A program made the translations under genes and the position numbers. A DNA stretch of 64,000 bases from Candolleomyces eurysporus (Eukaryota > Basidiomycota > Agaricomycetes > Agaricales > Psathyrellaceae), in the NCBI GenBank assembly GCA_027579435.1, contig JANBPK010000730.1:124001-188000 (forward strand), in the 5' to 3' direction. Position 1 is the first letter of the stretch; the number at the start of each line of letters is the position of its first letter. This document shows, in pieces, positions 1 through 11,264 of the stretch. Under the pieces are notes generated by a model that had not been told where the DNA came from, did not search any database, and saw nothing but the letters and a program-made list of their open reading frames with translations.

Positions 1-1409
1 AGTGGTGATGTCATCATCGAGTCCGGTGAGTATACCCGCAAACATTCATTATGGCTTCAATCAACTTACATGCAACGATCAGAAAGGGCAATGGTTCAGA
101 CTATGTACAATCAAGTTATTTACGCAATCGCGATGGAGCAATTCAAAAACGACTCGGACGCCAAGTATTCAATATTGGAACGCGGGATGGCCCTCCTGTC
201 TGATAAAGATACTTCCCGCCTCAAACTTGTAAAATCATCACAAGTTCGTCGCGATCTTGAAGGTCTCTCGAAGGACGAGAGTAAATCTTTGCTGGAAGAA
301 AAATTTATTGCCAAATTCACAGATCCTTGTAAGTGGGCCAGCGTCTTGAGTCAAGAATGAACGATTCCTCACAATGTTTTTCTGTTCAACCCCGCAGTTA
401 TTCTACATAAAATGACAGGCAATGACTGGCATCAAGTGAGATCTGTTGCTGTCTCCCTCGATGGCAAGATTGTCTCCGGCTATTCCGACGAGAAAATCCG
501 TGTTTGGAATGCAGGGGAAGGGCTTGAAGAGTTGAAAGGCGACAAGACAGTTAACACTTGGGATGCAACCACGAAAGAGCACTGGTATTCGCGGCGACCC
601 GAAGAACACAAAGAAACCGTGATCTCAGTGGCAATCTCACCAGACGGCAAGCGCGTTGTCTCTGCCACTCGCGACAAGACGATTCGAATATGGGATACGG
701 AGACNGGGGGGACGGCTGATAACGATAAAAGAGCCAGGTGTCGCGCTGTCGGTTGCAATCTCGCATGATGGCAAGTACGTCGTCGCTGGATGCGAAGACA
801 AGATAGTTCGGGTTTGGGATGCAGCGACGGGGAGGCGTGTCGAGGGAACTACAAGGACATAAAGATAGGGTGAGGTCGGTCGCGATCTCGAAAGACGACA
901 AGTACATCGTCTCTGGTTCTAACGACAGGAGGGTACGGATCTGGGAGCTGGAAACGGGAGAACGGGTGCAAAAGATCAAAGCGACGCACAGAACCGCAGT
1001 GCGGTCTGTTGCAGTTACACTGCCAGACGACGGCAGGCACATCCAAGTCGTCTCTGGCTCAACTGATGGCACGATTGAGGTTTGGGAGGTCGAACGGGAG
1101 ACGAAGAAAACGAGGAAAGTTTGTACAGCCGAAGGACATACCGATCGCCTTTTGTGCGTTGCGATCTCACCGGATAGCAAGCACATCGTTTCCAGCTCTG
1201 ACGACTCGTCAATTCGGATTTGGGATCTGGATACGGGGACGCAGGTGGGAGAGCCGTTACGACGGCACACAAAGCCGGTCAGGTCTGTTGCGATTTTGTC
1301 AACACCTGACTCCGGGCTCAAGATCGTCTCCGGGTCCGACGATAACAAAATCCGGATTTGGGATATGGAGGAGGTGCTTCGGAAAGCGCGAGGGACCACT
1401 AATGTATGA
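1..1409 (+). pseudogene. 3' part of a DUF2235-WD40 gene, frame broken (5' end outside window)
   Basis: This is the C-terminal half of a paralogue of the gene at 4801-8219: a linker followed by a seven-bladed WD40 propeller. Exon pieces are 1-25, 83-328 and 398-1409, with GT-AG introns at 26-82 and 329-397 in the same places as in the complete copy. WD repeats with the usual VRSVA...G.D..IR.WD pattern are clear. The reading frame changes twice by +1: at an undetermined base (N705) next to a G run, and again near 835-850, where the intact copy has no extra base. The first is probably an assembly artefact; the second may be a real lesion. The stop is at 1407-1409. The catalytic DUF2235 half lies before the window or is missing. 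If only sequencing errors are involved, the gene could be functional. Confidence 0.7.
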
Positions 1410-1507
1410 TCATCCATCGTCTATTAATATTGTATGTCCTCTTCTATGTACTCAGGCTTCATGAACTCGCCTTTCATCTCCGCCGTGGTTGAATCGAAAA
1501 ACGCTTT
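1410..1507 (+). repeat. Duplicated 3' flank of the WD40 genes (partner 8220-8318)
   Basis: The bases after the stop codon match those after the stop of the intact paralogue at 8219, including the ATGATCATCCATCGTCT block, as far as the shared aacgcttt at 1500-1507. So the duplication covered the 3' UTR. The two flanks stop matching exactly where the tRNA-like sequence begins. Confidence 0.7.
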
Positions 1508-1509
1508 AA

Positions 1510-1582
1510 GAGCACGAGACTGTAACGCTTATGTAATCAACTGCCCATTTCGGGGTCGCCTGTTCGAGCCAGGCAGATCGGA
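1510..1582 (+). tRNA. 5'-truncated tRNA-Tyr(GUA)-like sequence with intron (probably a relic)
   Basis: The 3' two thirds of a tRNA can be folded. GAGC (1510-1513) is the 3' side of the D stem. CGAGA (1515-1519) pairs with TTTCG (1548-1552) as the anticodon stem. The loop begins CTGTAA, giving anticodon GUA, and is interrupted at the usual place by a 21-nt intron-like insert (1526-1546). The T arm is perfect: GCCTG, loop TTCGAGC, CAGGC (1558-1574). The acceptor 3' strand AGATCGG plus discriminator A ends at 1582, followed by TTTT at 1586-1589. The 5' acceptor strand and most of the D arm are missing; upstream bases belong to the WD40 gene flank. It is therefore probably a truncated tRNA copy or the head of a tRNA-derived element, not a working tRNA. 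Confidence 0.55.
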
Positions 1583-4500
1583 TTCTTTTGCACCTCTTGC
1601 CAATTTCCCGAGCAGCCACTCCAAACATTTTGGCTGGCCGGAACAGGGTCTGCACGACCATGGTTTTGCCTTTGATTCGACCAGTACTTCCGTGTTCCGT
1701 TGCTGCGTGTACCTCAAAACGCTCCCGGGAAAGCCCGTTTTGGCGCTTTGAATCAAGTCACCGCTTCCCTTCAACTCGGCGGTCATGGTGGCTCCCCACG
1801 CGAACTTCGTGCAACCTTCCCTTGTATCCCTGCCTCTGTACATCCTTCCGCTCGGAGATTGCTGGTGACGATGTCGACAGATATCGAATTGCCGATCCCC
1901 TTCCTCTTCCAGGGACCAGCGGGTGGCCTTTGCCCCCAAGCTTAAGCTTGGGCCAATTTTCAGTCCTCCCGTACGCACTTCCCTCTCCAACGGCAGGCCG
2001 CAGGAATTGACCACACGAAAGATCGGGGATCCCCTGATTCTGGGCCATCTGTACGCACAATTTTCAGAGTTCAAGAGGCAACTAAAACATTTAGAGGAAC
2101 CTGGCTGCAACTTGGTTCGTCATTGCCCTTCACAGCTACCTGTCCTCCACATGGCGCTTATCAGAACCCCTCCCTTCGCTTCCCCTTCTAATGAATTACA
2201 CGCCTTCACAGTTCTGTGTATCGTCTGCCCCTCAAGCAGACCTCGTCTAGCTTGTGCGTTGTACACGCTTTGAGCACGCCCTGCGATGCACCCCCAAGTT
2301 TCTCGCGATCGAATCGCTTCCCCGTCTAATGAATTGCATGCCTTCGCAGTTCAGTGTGTCGTGATGCTGTTATATTCCACCCCTTCTAGCTTGTACGCGC
2401 CTCGAGGAAACCCTATGAGACAACCTTGCCTTGCTCTTAAAGGCAACTTGCATCCCTCGCACTGGACACGAGCTCGATCCATGAAGATGCGAAGGGCCCC
2501 AAAGAAGAGAATTTCTCTTCACCCCATCCTTATTCTGCGACTGGTCACGAGTCTACCCTAAAGTAGACAACTGGCACTGCCAAGAAACATAGTACTGCTT
2601 TGTGCAGCTCTAATGACGTGTTGGAATTGCGGCGCAACATGCATTCACAAAACCCTCAAACCCAAGTGATGACTGTGATGTTGGTGAGCTCGATCACAGT
2701 TTCTCTGACATATCCAAATGTTTCCGCGGCTCACCCTCCTTCAGGCCCCCATGCGATCGTCATTTCCGTCCTGGAATTAAAGGCTTAGCATGTCCAGCGC
2801 TAACGAATGGCACGAGACGACTCGGGAGCGTGCCCGCTCTGGGAAGCGCCCTATGGACGACCCACTCAAACCCGCCTCGAGATTCAATAAGCAGATGGCT
2901 AGAGGGAGGGAAAATGAAGGAGATATCCGACGAGCTCACAACGGTCAGAAAAGAAAACGCCAGCATGAAAGACCTGACGAATACAAAGAAGCCAGCGGCG
3001 CTAAATTATGAAACTATCAAAAGGCATGGTACTACTTGGTGCTGTTGGTACAGTCACTAGATTAAGTACCGGAATTGCGGCACATTACATATAACCCTCA
3101 AACTCAAATGATGACTACGGTGTTGGTGAGTTTGATCATGGTCTTTCTGACATAGTATCCAATGTGTTTCACGCCCCAAGGATAGCATTTCCGCGTCAAA
3201 AGACCTTGTATGTCCAACCTCGTCGGATTAATGAACGGTACGAGCAGCCACCCAAACGTTTCGGCCCGCCTGCGAATGAACACCCGAGTAAGTTGGCGCA
3301 GGAATTTGCACTGCCCTGGTTTTGTCTTTGATTCGACCGCCACGTTCGGTTGCTGTGAACCTCAAAACGTTTGGCGCTTTGAATCGAGTCAGCACTTCTC
3401 ATCGATTTGGCGGTCACGGAAGCCCCCTCAATGTGCCGAGCTTCGTGCAACCTCCCCTTGTGGCCCCGCCTCCGTTCGTACTTTCGCTCGGACGTTGCTG
3501 GCGCCAATTAAGGGCCAAGAGTCGAGGTTGGCAGATGTCGACCCCCTTCCGCTTCAGTAGGGGTGGCCTTTGCCCCCAGGTTTGGGTCAATTTACGGTCC
3601 TCCCGTACTCATCCCCCTCTCCAATGGGAAGCAAGAATTGACCGCATAAAAGATCGGGGATCCTTCCAATCTCGGGCCCACCCGTTCGCACAAATTTCGG
3701 AGTTTGGGGGTTTCAAGAGGTACCATTTGGGGGGACTTTGCTGCAGCCCTCTGATTTGGTTCGTCACTGCCCTCCATGGCAGCTACCCGTCTTTCACACG
3801 GTGCTTATCAAAACCTTTTCTTTCGCTTGCCCTTCTAATGAATTACATGCCTTCACAGCTCAGGGTATCGTTTGGCACTGTTCTATGAACATGTTATCTG
3901 CACCCCGTCTAGCTTGTGCGTTGTACACGCCTCGAGCACAACCTGTGATACATCCCCAACTTTCTCTCAAAGGCAACTCGCTTCACTTGCGCTTCACTCG
4001 CGCTGGGCATCGATGTACCGATCAATGAAGCTATGCGAGGCTTCACAGTAGACAACTGTCGAAAAGCGCAATGCTGCTTGCTGCAGTTCTAATGAAGCGT
4101 TGGAATTGGGGTGCGTCCGTGCCATGCATAACCCTCAAATCTAAGTGATGACTGTGATGTTGCAGAGTTTGATCATAGTCTCTCTGACATATTCAACCGT
4201 CTTCGTGGCTCAGCCTCCTTCGGGCTCCCACACGATTGCCACCCCCATGCCAGGAGGCCCAGTATGTCCAGCGTTAATGAATGATACGAGAGGACTGGGG
4301 AGCGTGCCCGCTCCGCATAGTGCTTCATGGACGACCGTGCACCTCGAGACTCAAGAAAACAGATGGCTGAAGGGACGCATCCGGAAAAAACGATAGAGAC
4401 GCCCGACCAGCAAACGAACGGCCAGAAAAGAAAACTCGAGCCTACATGAAAAACTAGACGAATACAAATAAAGTTAAGAAGCCAGCAGCGCTAAACTATG

Positions 4501-4780
4501 CAACGATCGAGAAACACTGTGCTGCTTCGTGCTGATATATGGAATAGATAGTTTTCACGCCTTCAGGCTACCATACGATTGCCAAAGATAGCAGTTCCAC
4601 TCCTGGAGACCCAGCATGTCCAACCTTGTCCGATTAATGAATGGCACGAGAGCAATATGCCCACTCTGCATTGTACTTCATGGACGACCACTCAGACGAG
4701 CCTTGAGATTCAATAAAGCATGAACCCAAGACGGCTGGCTCCTCAAGCAACCTCTCCTCTCTTACCCGTCCCTTCTATTC
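1583..4780. repeat. Cluster of diverged non-coding repeat copies between the two WD40 genes
   Basis: No gene is supported here. The region is built from diverged copies of one or two units. About 1600-2110 resembles 3225-3700. About 2160-2480 resembles 3790-4000 (shared block around CTAGCTTGTGCGTTGTACACG). About 2660-2900 resembles 3105-3240, 4145-4380 and 4550-4720 (shared block around TGTCCA...TTAATGAATG.CACGAG). About 2960-3050 resembles 4430-4535. The unit order is preserved, so this looks like tandem duplication of a larger non-coding block followed by decay. A 73-codon hydrophilic frame at 2790-3011 is not conserved in the other copies and is not called as a gene. Confidence 0.6.
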
Positions 4781-4800
4781 ACCTTGTCGTCCCTGCGAGC

Positions 4801-7800
4801 ATGGACAACAACACTGGGTCCAACGCCGGGCATTCCAGTCAGTAGAGACTCGCAACACCGTATCTACTGTACGCACGCCACTGACATTCCAACTCTGGGC
4901 AGACACCGAGACGACCGACAATCCCATTATTCACTGTGGTTGTCGAAAGAACGGTCGGAACCTGATTGTCTGCATCGATGGGACTGAAAATCAGTTCGGA
5001 GACAAGGCAAGTCCCTACTAATAGCTCCATCCCCCCATTCCAACGACAGTCTGTTGACGTATTTTCTCTCACCAGAACACGAACGTCGTTGAGCTTTACA
5101 ATCTGATTCAGAAGGATACCAAATATGACCAAAATACCTGGTACAATAGTGGCATCGGAACTTATGCACGGTCGCGCGGACCCTTGCAGTGGCTGACTCA
5201 CAAAATCAATGCAGGCCTCGGCTTGTACGTGTGATGATCTTTCCCATATCCTGGTCTGACCATCGGCACAACCCTTGGCTAGGAACTTTGAGCAGACGGT
5301 TCAGGAGGCCTACAGATGGTTGTCAGACCACTACCAAGAAGGAGATCGTATATTTCTGTTCGGTGAGGCTCTTTCTATTCGAGATACCAATTTAACTTCA
5401 TCTAAATCTGCATAGGGTTCTCCCGGGGCGCATTCCAAGTTCGAGTACTGTCCGCGATGGTCGACAAGGTAGAGTACACCCATATCGTGTCTTCATTTTC
5501 TTACCGAGAGTATCTAGGTTGGCCTCATTTACAAGGGGAATCAAAGTCAAATCCCATTGTGCGCCCGTTTGTCATATTCCCATCCTTGCCTACATGCTAA
5601 CCTGTTTGCGTCAACCCAGTGCATACGCGCTCTACGAAAAATCAGAAAGCGAAACGCAGGACGATAAAGTCGAAGTCGGAACAGGAGTGAGGACGTCGGA
5701 TGCAGGACGGTTCAAGAGCGCATTCTGTCGCGACGTCAAAATTCACTTTGTTGGCGTTTGGTACGCTCCACTCACCTTCCTCTCTACCAAATTACCTTAC
5801 CTGTTTATCAAGGGACACGGTTTCATCCATTGGCGTCGCGAGAGGGAAGAAGATGTTACCAGGGATAACCGAAGGGATGGTGCATGTCTGCTACTTCCGA
5901 CATGCGCTGGCACTCGACGAACGCAGAGTCAAATTCCTGCCTGAATACGCTTATGGAGGATCAGGTCTTCCCGTTCATCGGAGGAATCAGAGATACGGAG
6001 AAGACGGTCCGCTGAGAATACAGGAGATCTGGTTCCCAGGCACTCACTCCGATATGCAAGTCAAATTCCCGTTCTCTGACTACCGGCAACAACTGACTTT
6101 GCGGACTGTAGAGGAGGTGGAAACAAGAATAACAAAGATATGGATCGAACTTCGCCTTCTTTTCGGTGGATGGCACTTGAAGCGAAGAATGTCGGTCTCC
6201 GAGTGAAGGAGCTTCAATCTCAGTCCATGTCGTATCAGAATATCATTGTAAAGGATTCTCTGACCTTTTTCTGGCGTCTATTCGAGTTCTATCCGTGGCG
6301 CCGGCTGTCTTACAAGGGTTCGGGATCAAAGGAAACTACTCGAATGTGAGTCAGGTAGTCTTCACCCAATGACCCGTTCTTAGCATGCTCCACAGGCCAC
6401 TGCATCGCGGGGCCGGTAGGGAAATCCGGGAGGGTCAGAAGATCCACTGCTCCGTCTTACTCGGCGAAAACTATAAGACTGCCACTACGGATGCCAAGAC
6501 TGCTCCTACGGATGCTGCTACGGATGCTGCCAAGACTGTTCCTCCTTACAAGCCAAAAGCGCGTATCCCAGCAGAGTGGGTGACCTCAAAGGGGAGACCT
6601 GCAGACGGGCAACCTGAAGATGGGCAACCTGCAGATGGGCAACCTGCAGATGGGCGACCTGAAGATGGGCGATCCATGCCCTTCGATTCGGTCGATTGGA
6701 TCAGCCATCTGATGACAAACGATCGCGAGTTAAGCCGGCTATCGTTCGACAGTGACAATATCAGAGCTCGTGTCAAACATGCGACGCAGCCCGACGATGT
6801 CATCAAGTCTTTGGAAAAACTGGATAGTGGTGATATTATCGTCGAGTCCGGTGAGTATACCCGCATACATCCACATCTGTAGCCTCAATCAACTTACATG
6901 CGACGATCAGAGAAAGCAAAGGTTCAGACTATGTACGATCAAGTTGTCTACGCAGTCACAATGGAGAGATTCAAAGACAACTCGGACGCCCAGTATTCGA
7001 TAGTGCAACACGGGATGGCTCTCCTACCTAAGAAAGATACTTCCCAGCTCGAACTCGTAGAATCGTCGCAAAGTCGTCGTGTACTGGAAGGCCTCCTGAA
7101 GGACAACAGTGAATCCTCGCTGGTAGAAGAATTCATTGCCAAGTTCATACATCCTTGTAAGTAAACGGCGTCTCTAATCAACAATTAACGATTCCTCACA
7201 ATATCTGTCTAATCAACCCCGTAGTCTATCTACGTAAACTGACAAGTGTTGACTGGCATCAGGTGAGATCTGTTGCAGTCTCCCCCAATGGCAAGATTGT
7301 CTGCGGCACTTCCGACGAGAAAATTCGTGTTTGGGATGTACGGGGGGAGCTTGAAGAGTTGAAAGGCAACAAGACAACTCGCACTTGGGATGCAACCGCG
7401 AAGGAGCACTGGTACTCACGGCGACCCGAACGACACACAGAACCCGTGGTGTCAGTGGCGATTTCACCTGACGGCAAGCGTGTTGTTTCTGCCACTCGCG
7501 ACAAGACAATTCGAATATGGAATACGGAGACGGGGGGACGGCTGAGAGCGATAAAAGTGCCGGGTGTCGCGCTGTCGGTTGCAATCTCGCATGACAGCAA
7601 GTACGTCGTCGCTGGCTGCGAAGACAAGATGGTTCGGATTTGGAATGCAGAGACGGGGAGGTTGGAAGCGATGCGGGGGCATACCGATCGGGTGAGGTCG
7701 GTCGCGATCTGGGACAGCAAGTACATTTTCTCCGGTTCTAACGACAGGACGATATGCATCTGGGACCTGAAAACGAGACGTCTGGTGAAAAGAATTGAAA

Positions 7801-8219
7801 CGTCGCACAAATCTGCAGTGCGGTCCGTTGCACTTGCATCGGTACGCGACAAGTACATCCGAGTCGTCTCTGGCTCAACTGATCGCACGATTGAGGTTTG
7901 GGATGTCGAAGTCGAAGTCGGAGAGATAACGGGAAACCCGAGGAAAGTTTGCACGGCCGAAGGACACACCGATCGCCTGTTGTGCGTTGCGATCTCAAAT
8001 GATGGAAGGCACATCGTTTCCGGCTCTGAAGACTCATCAATTCGGATTTGGGATTCGAACACGGGGATGGCGGTGGGAGAGCCCTTGCGACGACATACAA
8101 AGTCGGTCAGGTCTGTTGCGATTTTGGAAAGGGGTGGCTCCGGTTTAAAGATTGTTTCTGGGTCTGACGACAACAAAATCAGGATTTGGGATATGGCGAA
8201 GGCGGTAGGGGCCACATAG
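4801..8219 (+). CDS. DUF2235 (Tle1-like alpha/beta hydrolase) - WD40 repeat protein
   Basis: A 12-exon gene for about 929 residues. Exons: 4801-4837, 4903-5006, 5076-5224, 5283-5362, 5416-5468, 5518-5558, 5620-5760, 5813-6055, 6112-6345, 6384-6850, 6911-7156, 7225-8219; phases agree throughout. The N-terminal half is a DUF2235 domain: the CIDGTENQFGDKNTN start, the nucleophile elbow GFSRGA (GxSxG), the GVWDTV strand and the PGTHSDIGGG loop are all present. The family includes bacterial type VI phospholipase effectors (Tle1); fungal members are largely uncharacterised, so a serine esterase or lipase activity is inference. A Thr/Ala-rich and DGQP-repeat linker follows, then a helical stretch and seven WD40 repeats forming one propeller for protein binding. 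Two introns (5007-5075, 6056-6111) use a GC donor. The start is the only ATG that splices into frame. It is the paralogue of the broken gene at 1-1409. Confidence 0.88.
6595..6672 (+). repeat. In-frame tandem repeat coding for (A/E)DGQP/RP units
   Basis: Five to six near-identical 15-bp units (gcagatgggcaacct and variants with gaagat or cga) encode repeated ADGQP/EDGRP pentapeptides in the linker between the hydrolase and WD40 halves of the gene. Perfect 15-bp periodicity keeps the frame, so copy number can vary without breaking the protein. Confidence 0.85.
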
Positions 8220-8318
8220 GTATATATGATCATCCATCGTCTTTTAATATTGTATTTACTCTTCCATGTACTCTTCACGAACTCGCCTTTCATCTCTACC
8301 ATGGTCGAAAGAACGCTT
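8220..8318 (+). repeat. 3' flank shared with 1410-1507
   Basis: Second copy of the duplicated WD40 gene flank. It ends at aacgcttt and continues into unique sequence, giving the unrearranged counterpart of the insertion point seen at 1507/1508. Confidence 0.65.
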
Positions 8319-8652
8319 TGTAACTAGGGCATGAAGGTGGTTGCCAGCGCTTAGAAGAATAGACGACAATAAGGTATCGAGAAGGATTCAGGGAAGTGAG
8401 GCAGGACGTCCCGGGTACTAGTGGAGCGAACTTTAGCACCGCCTTGGACTGTCATCGATATGTCCGAACAATTTGCATACTACCTATCCTTGCCTTACTT
8501 TGAGGCCTTTCGCAGAGAACAATGACACAGCAAAGTGGCACTTGACCCGCAATACGGAGGTACTCATTGCTTGATATCTGGTTAATTGGGTCTGACGCTT
8601 TAGAATCCGGGTAATGGGTATGCAAAGAATATCTCAACACGCACCTATATGA

Positions 8653-8937
8653 CTAGGACTTCACCGGGCACTCGAAGCCGGCGAGGATCGCTTCTGAAGA
8701 TGTAACAGATAATTCATTCATGTTCGCGAGAACTAGACGACCCACATTTCTCACAATTTTCACAGTGCCGTTCTCTCCAGGTATTAGCAGGAAAGCTTTA
8801 TTGAGCTTGGAAGAGACTCCGGCGGGGTAGCTTATGTGAGTCCAGCATGTCGGCTCGTCTGAGTTCACGCAGAACGGGAGATTCTTTGCCCTTAACACAG
8901 CGGCCAGAAACTCGCGACATTTTGCCCAGTTGCTGTG
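8653..8937 (-). other. Possible terminal exon of an unrecognised gene
   Basis: On the minus strand an acceptor-like ...cacacag near 8964 leads into an open frame of about 95 codons that ends at 8653. It has a regular mix of hydrophobic strands and several cysteines (for example FCVNSDEPTCW). I do not recognise the family. It could be the last exon of a gene beginning with the signal peptide at 9636, but no convincing exons connect the two, so it may also be chance or a relic. Confidence 0.25.
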
Positions 8938-9416
8938 TGCGCTTTCACCAGGGATCTAATGTTGCCACCCAAAAGTTCCCGAATTTCTTGACTCCACATC
9001 CGTGGGCGCTTAGTCAGCGCTTGTCGGTTTCGCGAATGCCACCTCCTGCAACATGACAATTGGCTCAGGCAGGCATTCCACATCTGCTTTCCCTTGAAAT
9101 GATGCCTTTGAGGATAATTAATTTTTTGGTCCCCCTGAATCGACTTTGTTTGGTGTTCAGATTACGTCTTCCTGCACGCAGACGAGGCTATTCCAACCAG
9201 CTGAAACAGCACTCACTAGGCGCTGTATTCAGTTTTTTGGCCAAGTGCCTACAAGGAAACTATCTATCTAAGTTCGAGAGCATTTGTGTCCGAGGGCCGA
9301 AATTAAAATGCCAAAGAGAAATATTCTCCACTCGGCTGTTTCGAAGATGCTTCAAGTATTTCAGCCATTATTCGATTTCTGCTTTTGCATCCACTCACCG
9401 CTTAAGAGACTGGTGC

Positions 9417-9636
9417 TCATGGACTGTGGCTGGGTTCGGGCGAGTCGGGGGTTGGATTCTTCATGCGGAACCCCTTGACTGGCGTGAACGCTGTAGCAAC
9501 GTCAGACTCCGGAAGGTCGTGGTGCAACAAACTGGGGCCTACCGTAAGTTCCTGCCTCGGCATCTCCAGCAGCGGCGGCGTGGGTCGTCATCAAGGTCAG
9601 GACCAAGGCTAAGATCCAAGTAAGTTTTTTGGACAT
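9417..9636 (-). CDS. Candidate small secreted protein (about 55 residues)
   Basis: On the minus strand, exon 9636-9543 starts with a textbook signal peptide (MSKKLTWILALVLTL, then a small-residue AAAA region). It ends at a GTAGGC donor; the acceptor ...GCTACAG lies at 9491, and exon 9490-9417 finishes a 55-residue frame with a Pro/Ser-rich tail. The total length is a multiple of three. No homologue is recognised. It may be a truncated relic of a longer secreted protein. Confidence rests on the signal peptide and the clean intron only. Confidence 0.3.
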
Positions 9637-11264
9637 TGTCGCTGGTGAAAAGAGAAATGGGGGACGATTATTTATTGCACTGTGTTTCAGCTCAAGCCGT
9701 TTAAATACAATTTCGATTGGCGCTGGGCGAACCGATGATATGGCTCTTCACATCGGAGCCCTTAGATTCAGTATCAAGGTTTTGTAATATGATACGGAGA
9801 AATCTGATTGAGAGATGGACAAAGGTATTGATATGCATTACCCTTACTCCATCATCGCCACTCATGGAAGCTCACCTTGCTTGATATACCGGTGGACCAA
9901 CGGGGCTGCCATGGTCAACCATGCCTACATGTGACCAAGCAGACCACCATTGCTGAAGGCTGAGCTCAACGGTAAAATAGTGGAAGCTGCTTCAGATCTA
10001 GTCGAACCGAAATATCATCTAAATATCACCTTTATGTACTTTACCTAATATTTTCCGCCATTGAGAAAGCCGGGGCGCGTAAAGGGCTTGGCGAAAGATG
10101 GTTTTTCGAGTATGCAACCCCCCAATTGTTCCTGTTGTGAACGAGGTATGGGATTGGACTAATTGATTTCTAGATGGGATCAACTTAGAGTCGACGTTTC
10201 TCCGCTCAACTCGTCGAAGCAGTGAGGGCTGACCCCCTGGTAGCGAACATGAGCCATTCACGAAACCCGTTCCGCCCGACGCTCGCACGAAACTCCTTGA
10301 TAGAAGCATCAGCAACAAATGACATGTATCTTGAACGGGCAGGTTTCGCCCTGGTAGTGAATCTAAAGCCCTCGTTTCGGCAGCCAGGTGATTTGGCCCA
10401 CAATAGAAATTAAATGGTTGTCTGGACTGTTTCCTGGTGGCAATGTGAAGGTCTGGGTCGTGGATGACCATGCGAATCGGCATGCAAACCCCAAGGTCAA
10501 GGTCTGAACACTCATAGTAATACGTCCGAAAACCTACACTTCAACTCCACCAGTGACTCGTCTAGATGCTTCTCTGAATCCCCTCTACGGCCCCCGAACT
10601 ACCACACCTCGCTGCTTGAAACCCGAGCTCGTTAGTTGCCATGATCACCACTGGAATAAAGGACCTTTCGTCGGTCTCACAGCGGGTGAGTTTGACGTCA
10701 AGGCCGGTCTTCGACCTTCTTGCAGCTGGATGACGGACGACGGTAGAATCAGCTGGCTAGGTAAGGCCCACAGTTGCGTGGATGTAGCTAGACCATGAGA
10801 TTATCGTACGTCGGAAAGTGGTGACCCTCCAAGTCGTTTCCAACCTGGCGACTCACCCGTTACTGGTGACCAGCGCTGCCCTGCTTGCGGGGGGATAACG
10901 AGGCTCCATCCACCCTCTGTCGTTCACAGCCAGGCCAGACTGGGTTAGGCCACGAAGCCCCAAATCGACGTCGGTAGCAGCCTTCGAGGTTCTCAAGAAG
11001 AGTTCTCTAGTCGCATTGACGGTTCCCCAGGTGGGAGCATTGGTAGTCTCGACGCTGGTATTCTGGCCAAGTAGTGATCATGGCTGTTCTGAGAGTCGCG
11101 AAAATGAGCCGGAATCAGTAGCGTGAGTGTGCATTTACCTCAACGTGGATAGGGAGGTCAGCGGTGGGGATCCTCAATCAGCTGTTCGAATCGAACCCTT
11201 TCAGCATTTATAGAGATATGAAGGAAAGAGGGGCACACGCGAAGTCAATGGAACATCCGAGTTG

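Noticed and set aside
551..1417. Minus-strand frame of 288 codons over the WD40 gene
   Set aside because: Antisense shadow caused by the repeat structure of WD40 codons; the same happens at 7259-8302.
1529..2110. Minus-strand frame of 193 codons containing LPGSNRRPRNGQ
   Set aside because: This peptide comes from reading through the tRNA-like sequence and repeat DNA; it is not conserved in the sister repeat copy.
2790..3011. Hydrophilic 73-codon plus-strand frame
   Set aside because: The diverged repeat copies at 4265-4450 and 4615-4730 do not keep the frame, so coding is unlikely.
9060..9623. Plus-strand open frame of 187 codons
   Set aside because: Rich in Arg/Ser/Cys with no domain; it overlaps the better-supported minus-strand signal-peptide exon.
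10019..10483. Minus-strand open frame of 154 codons
   Set aside because: Composition looks like random translation, with no recognised motif or intron signals.
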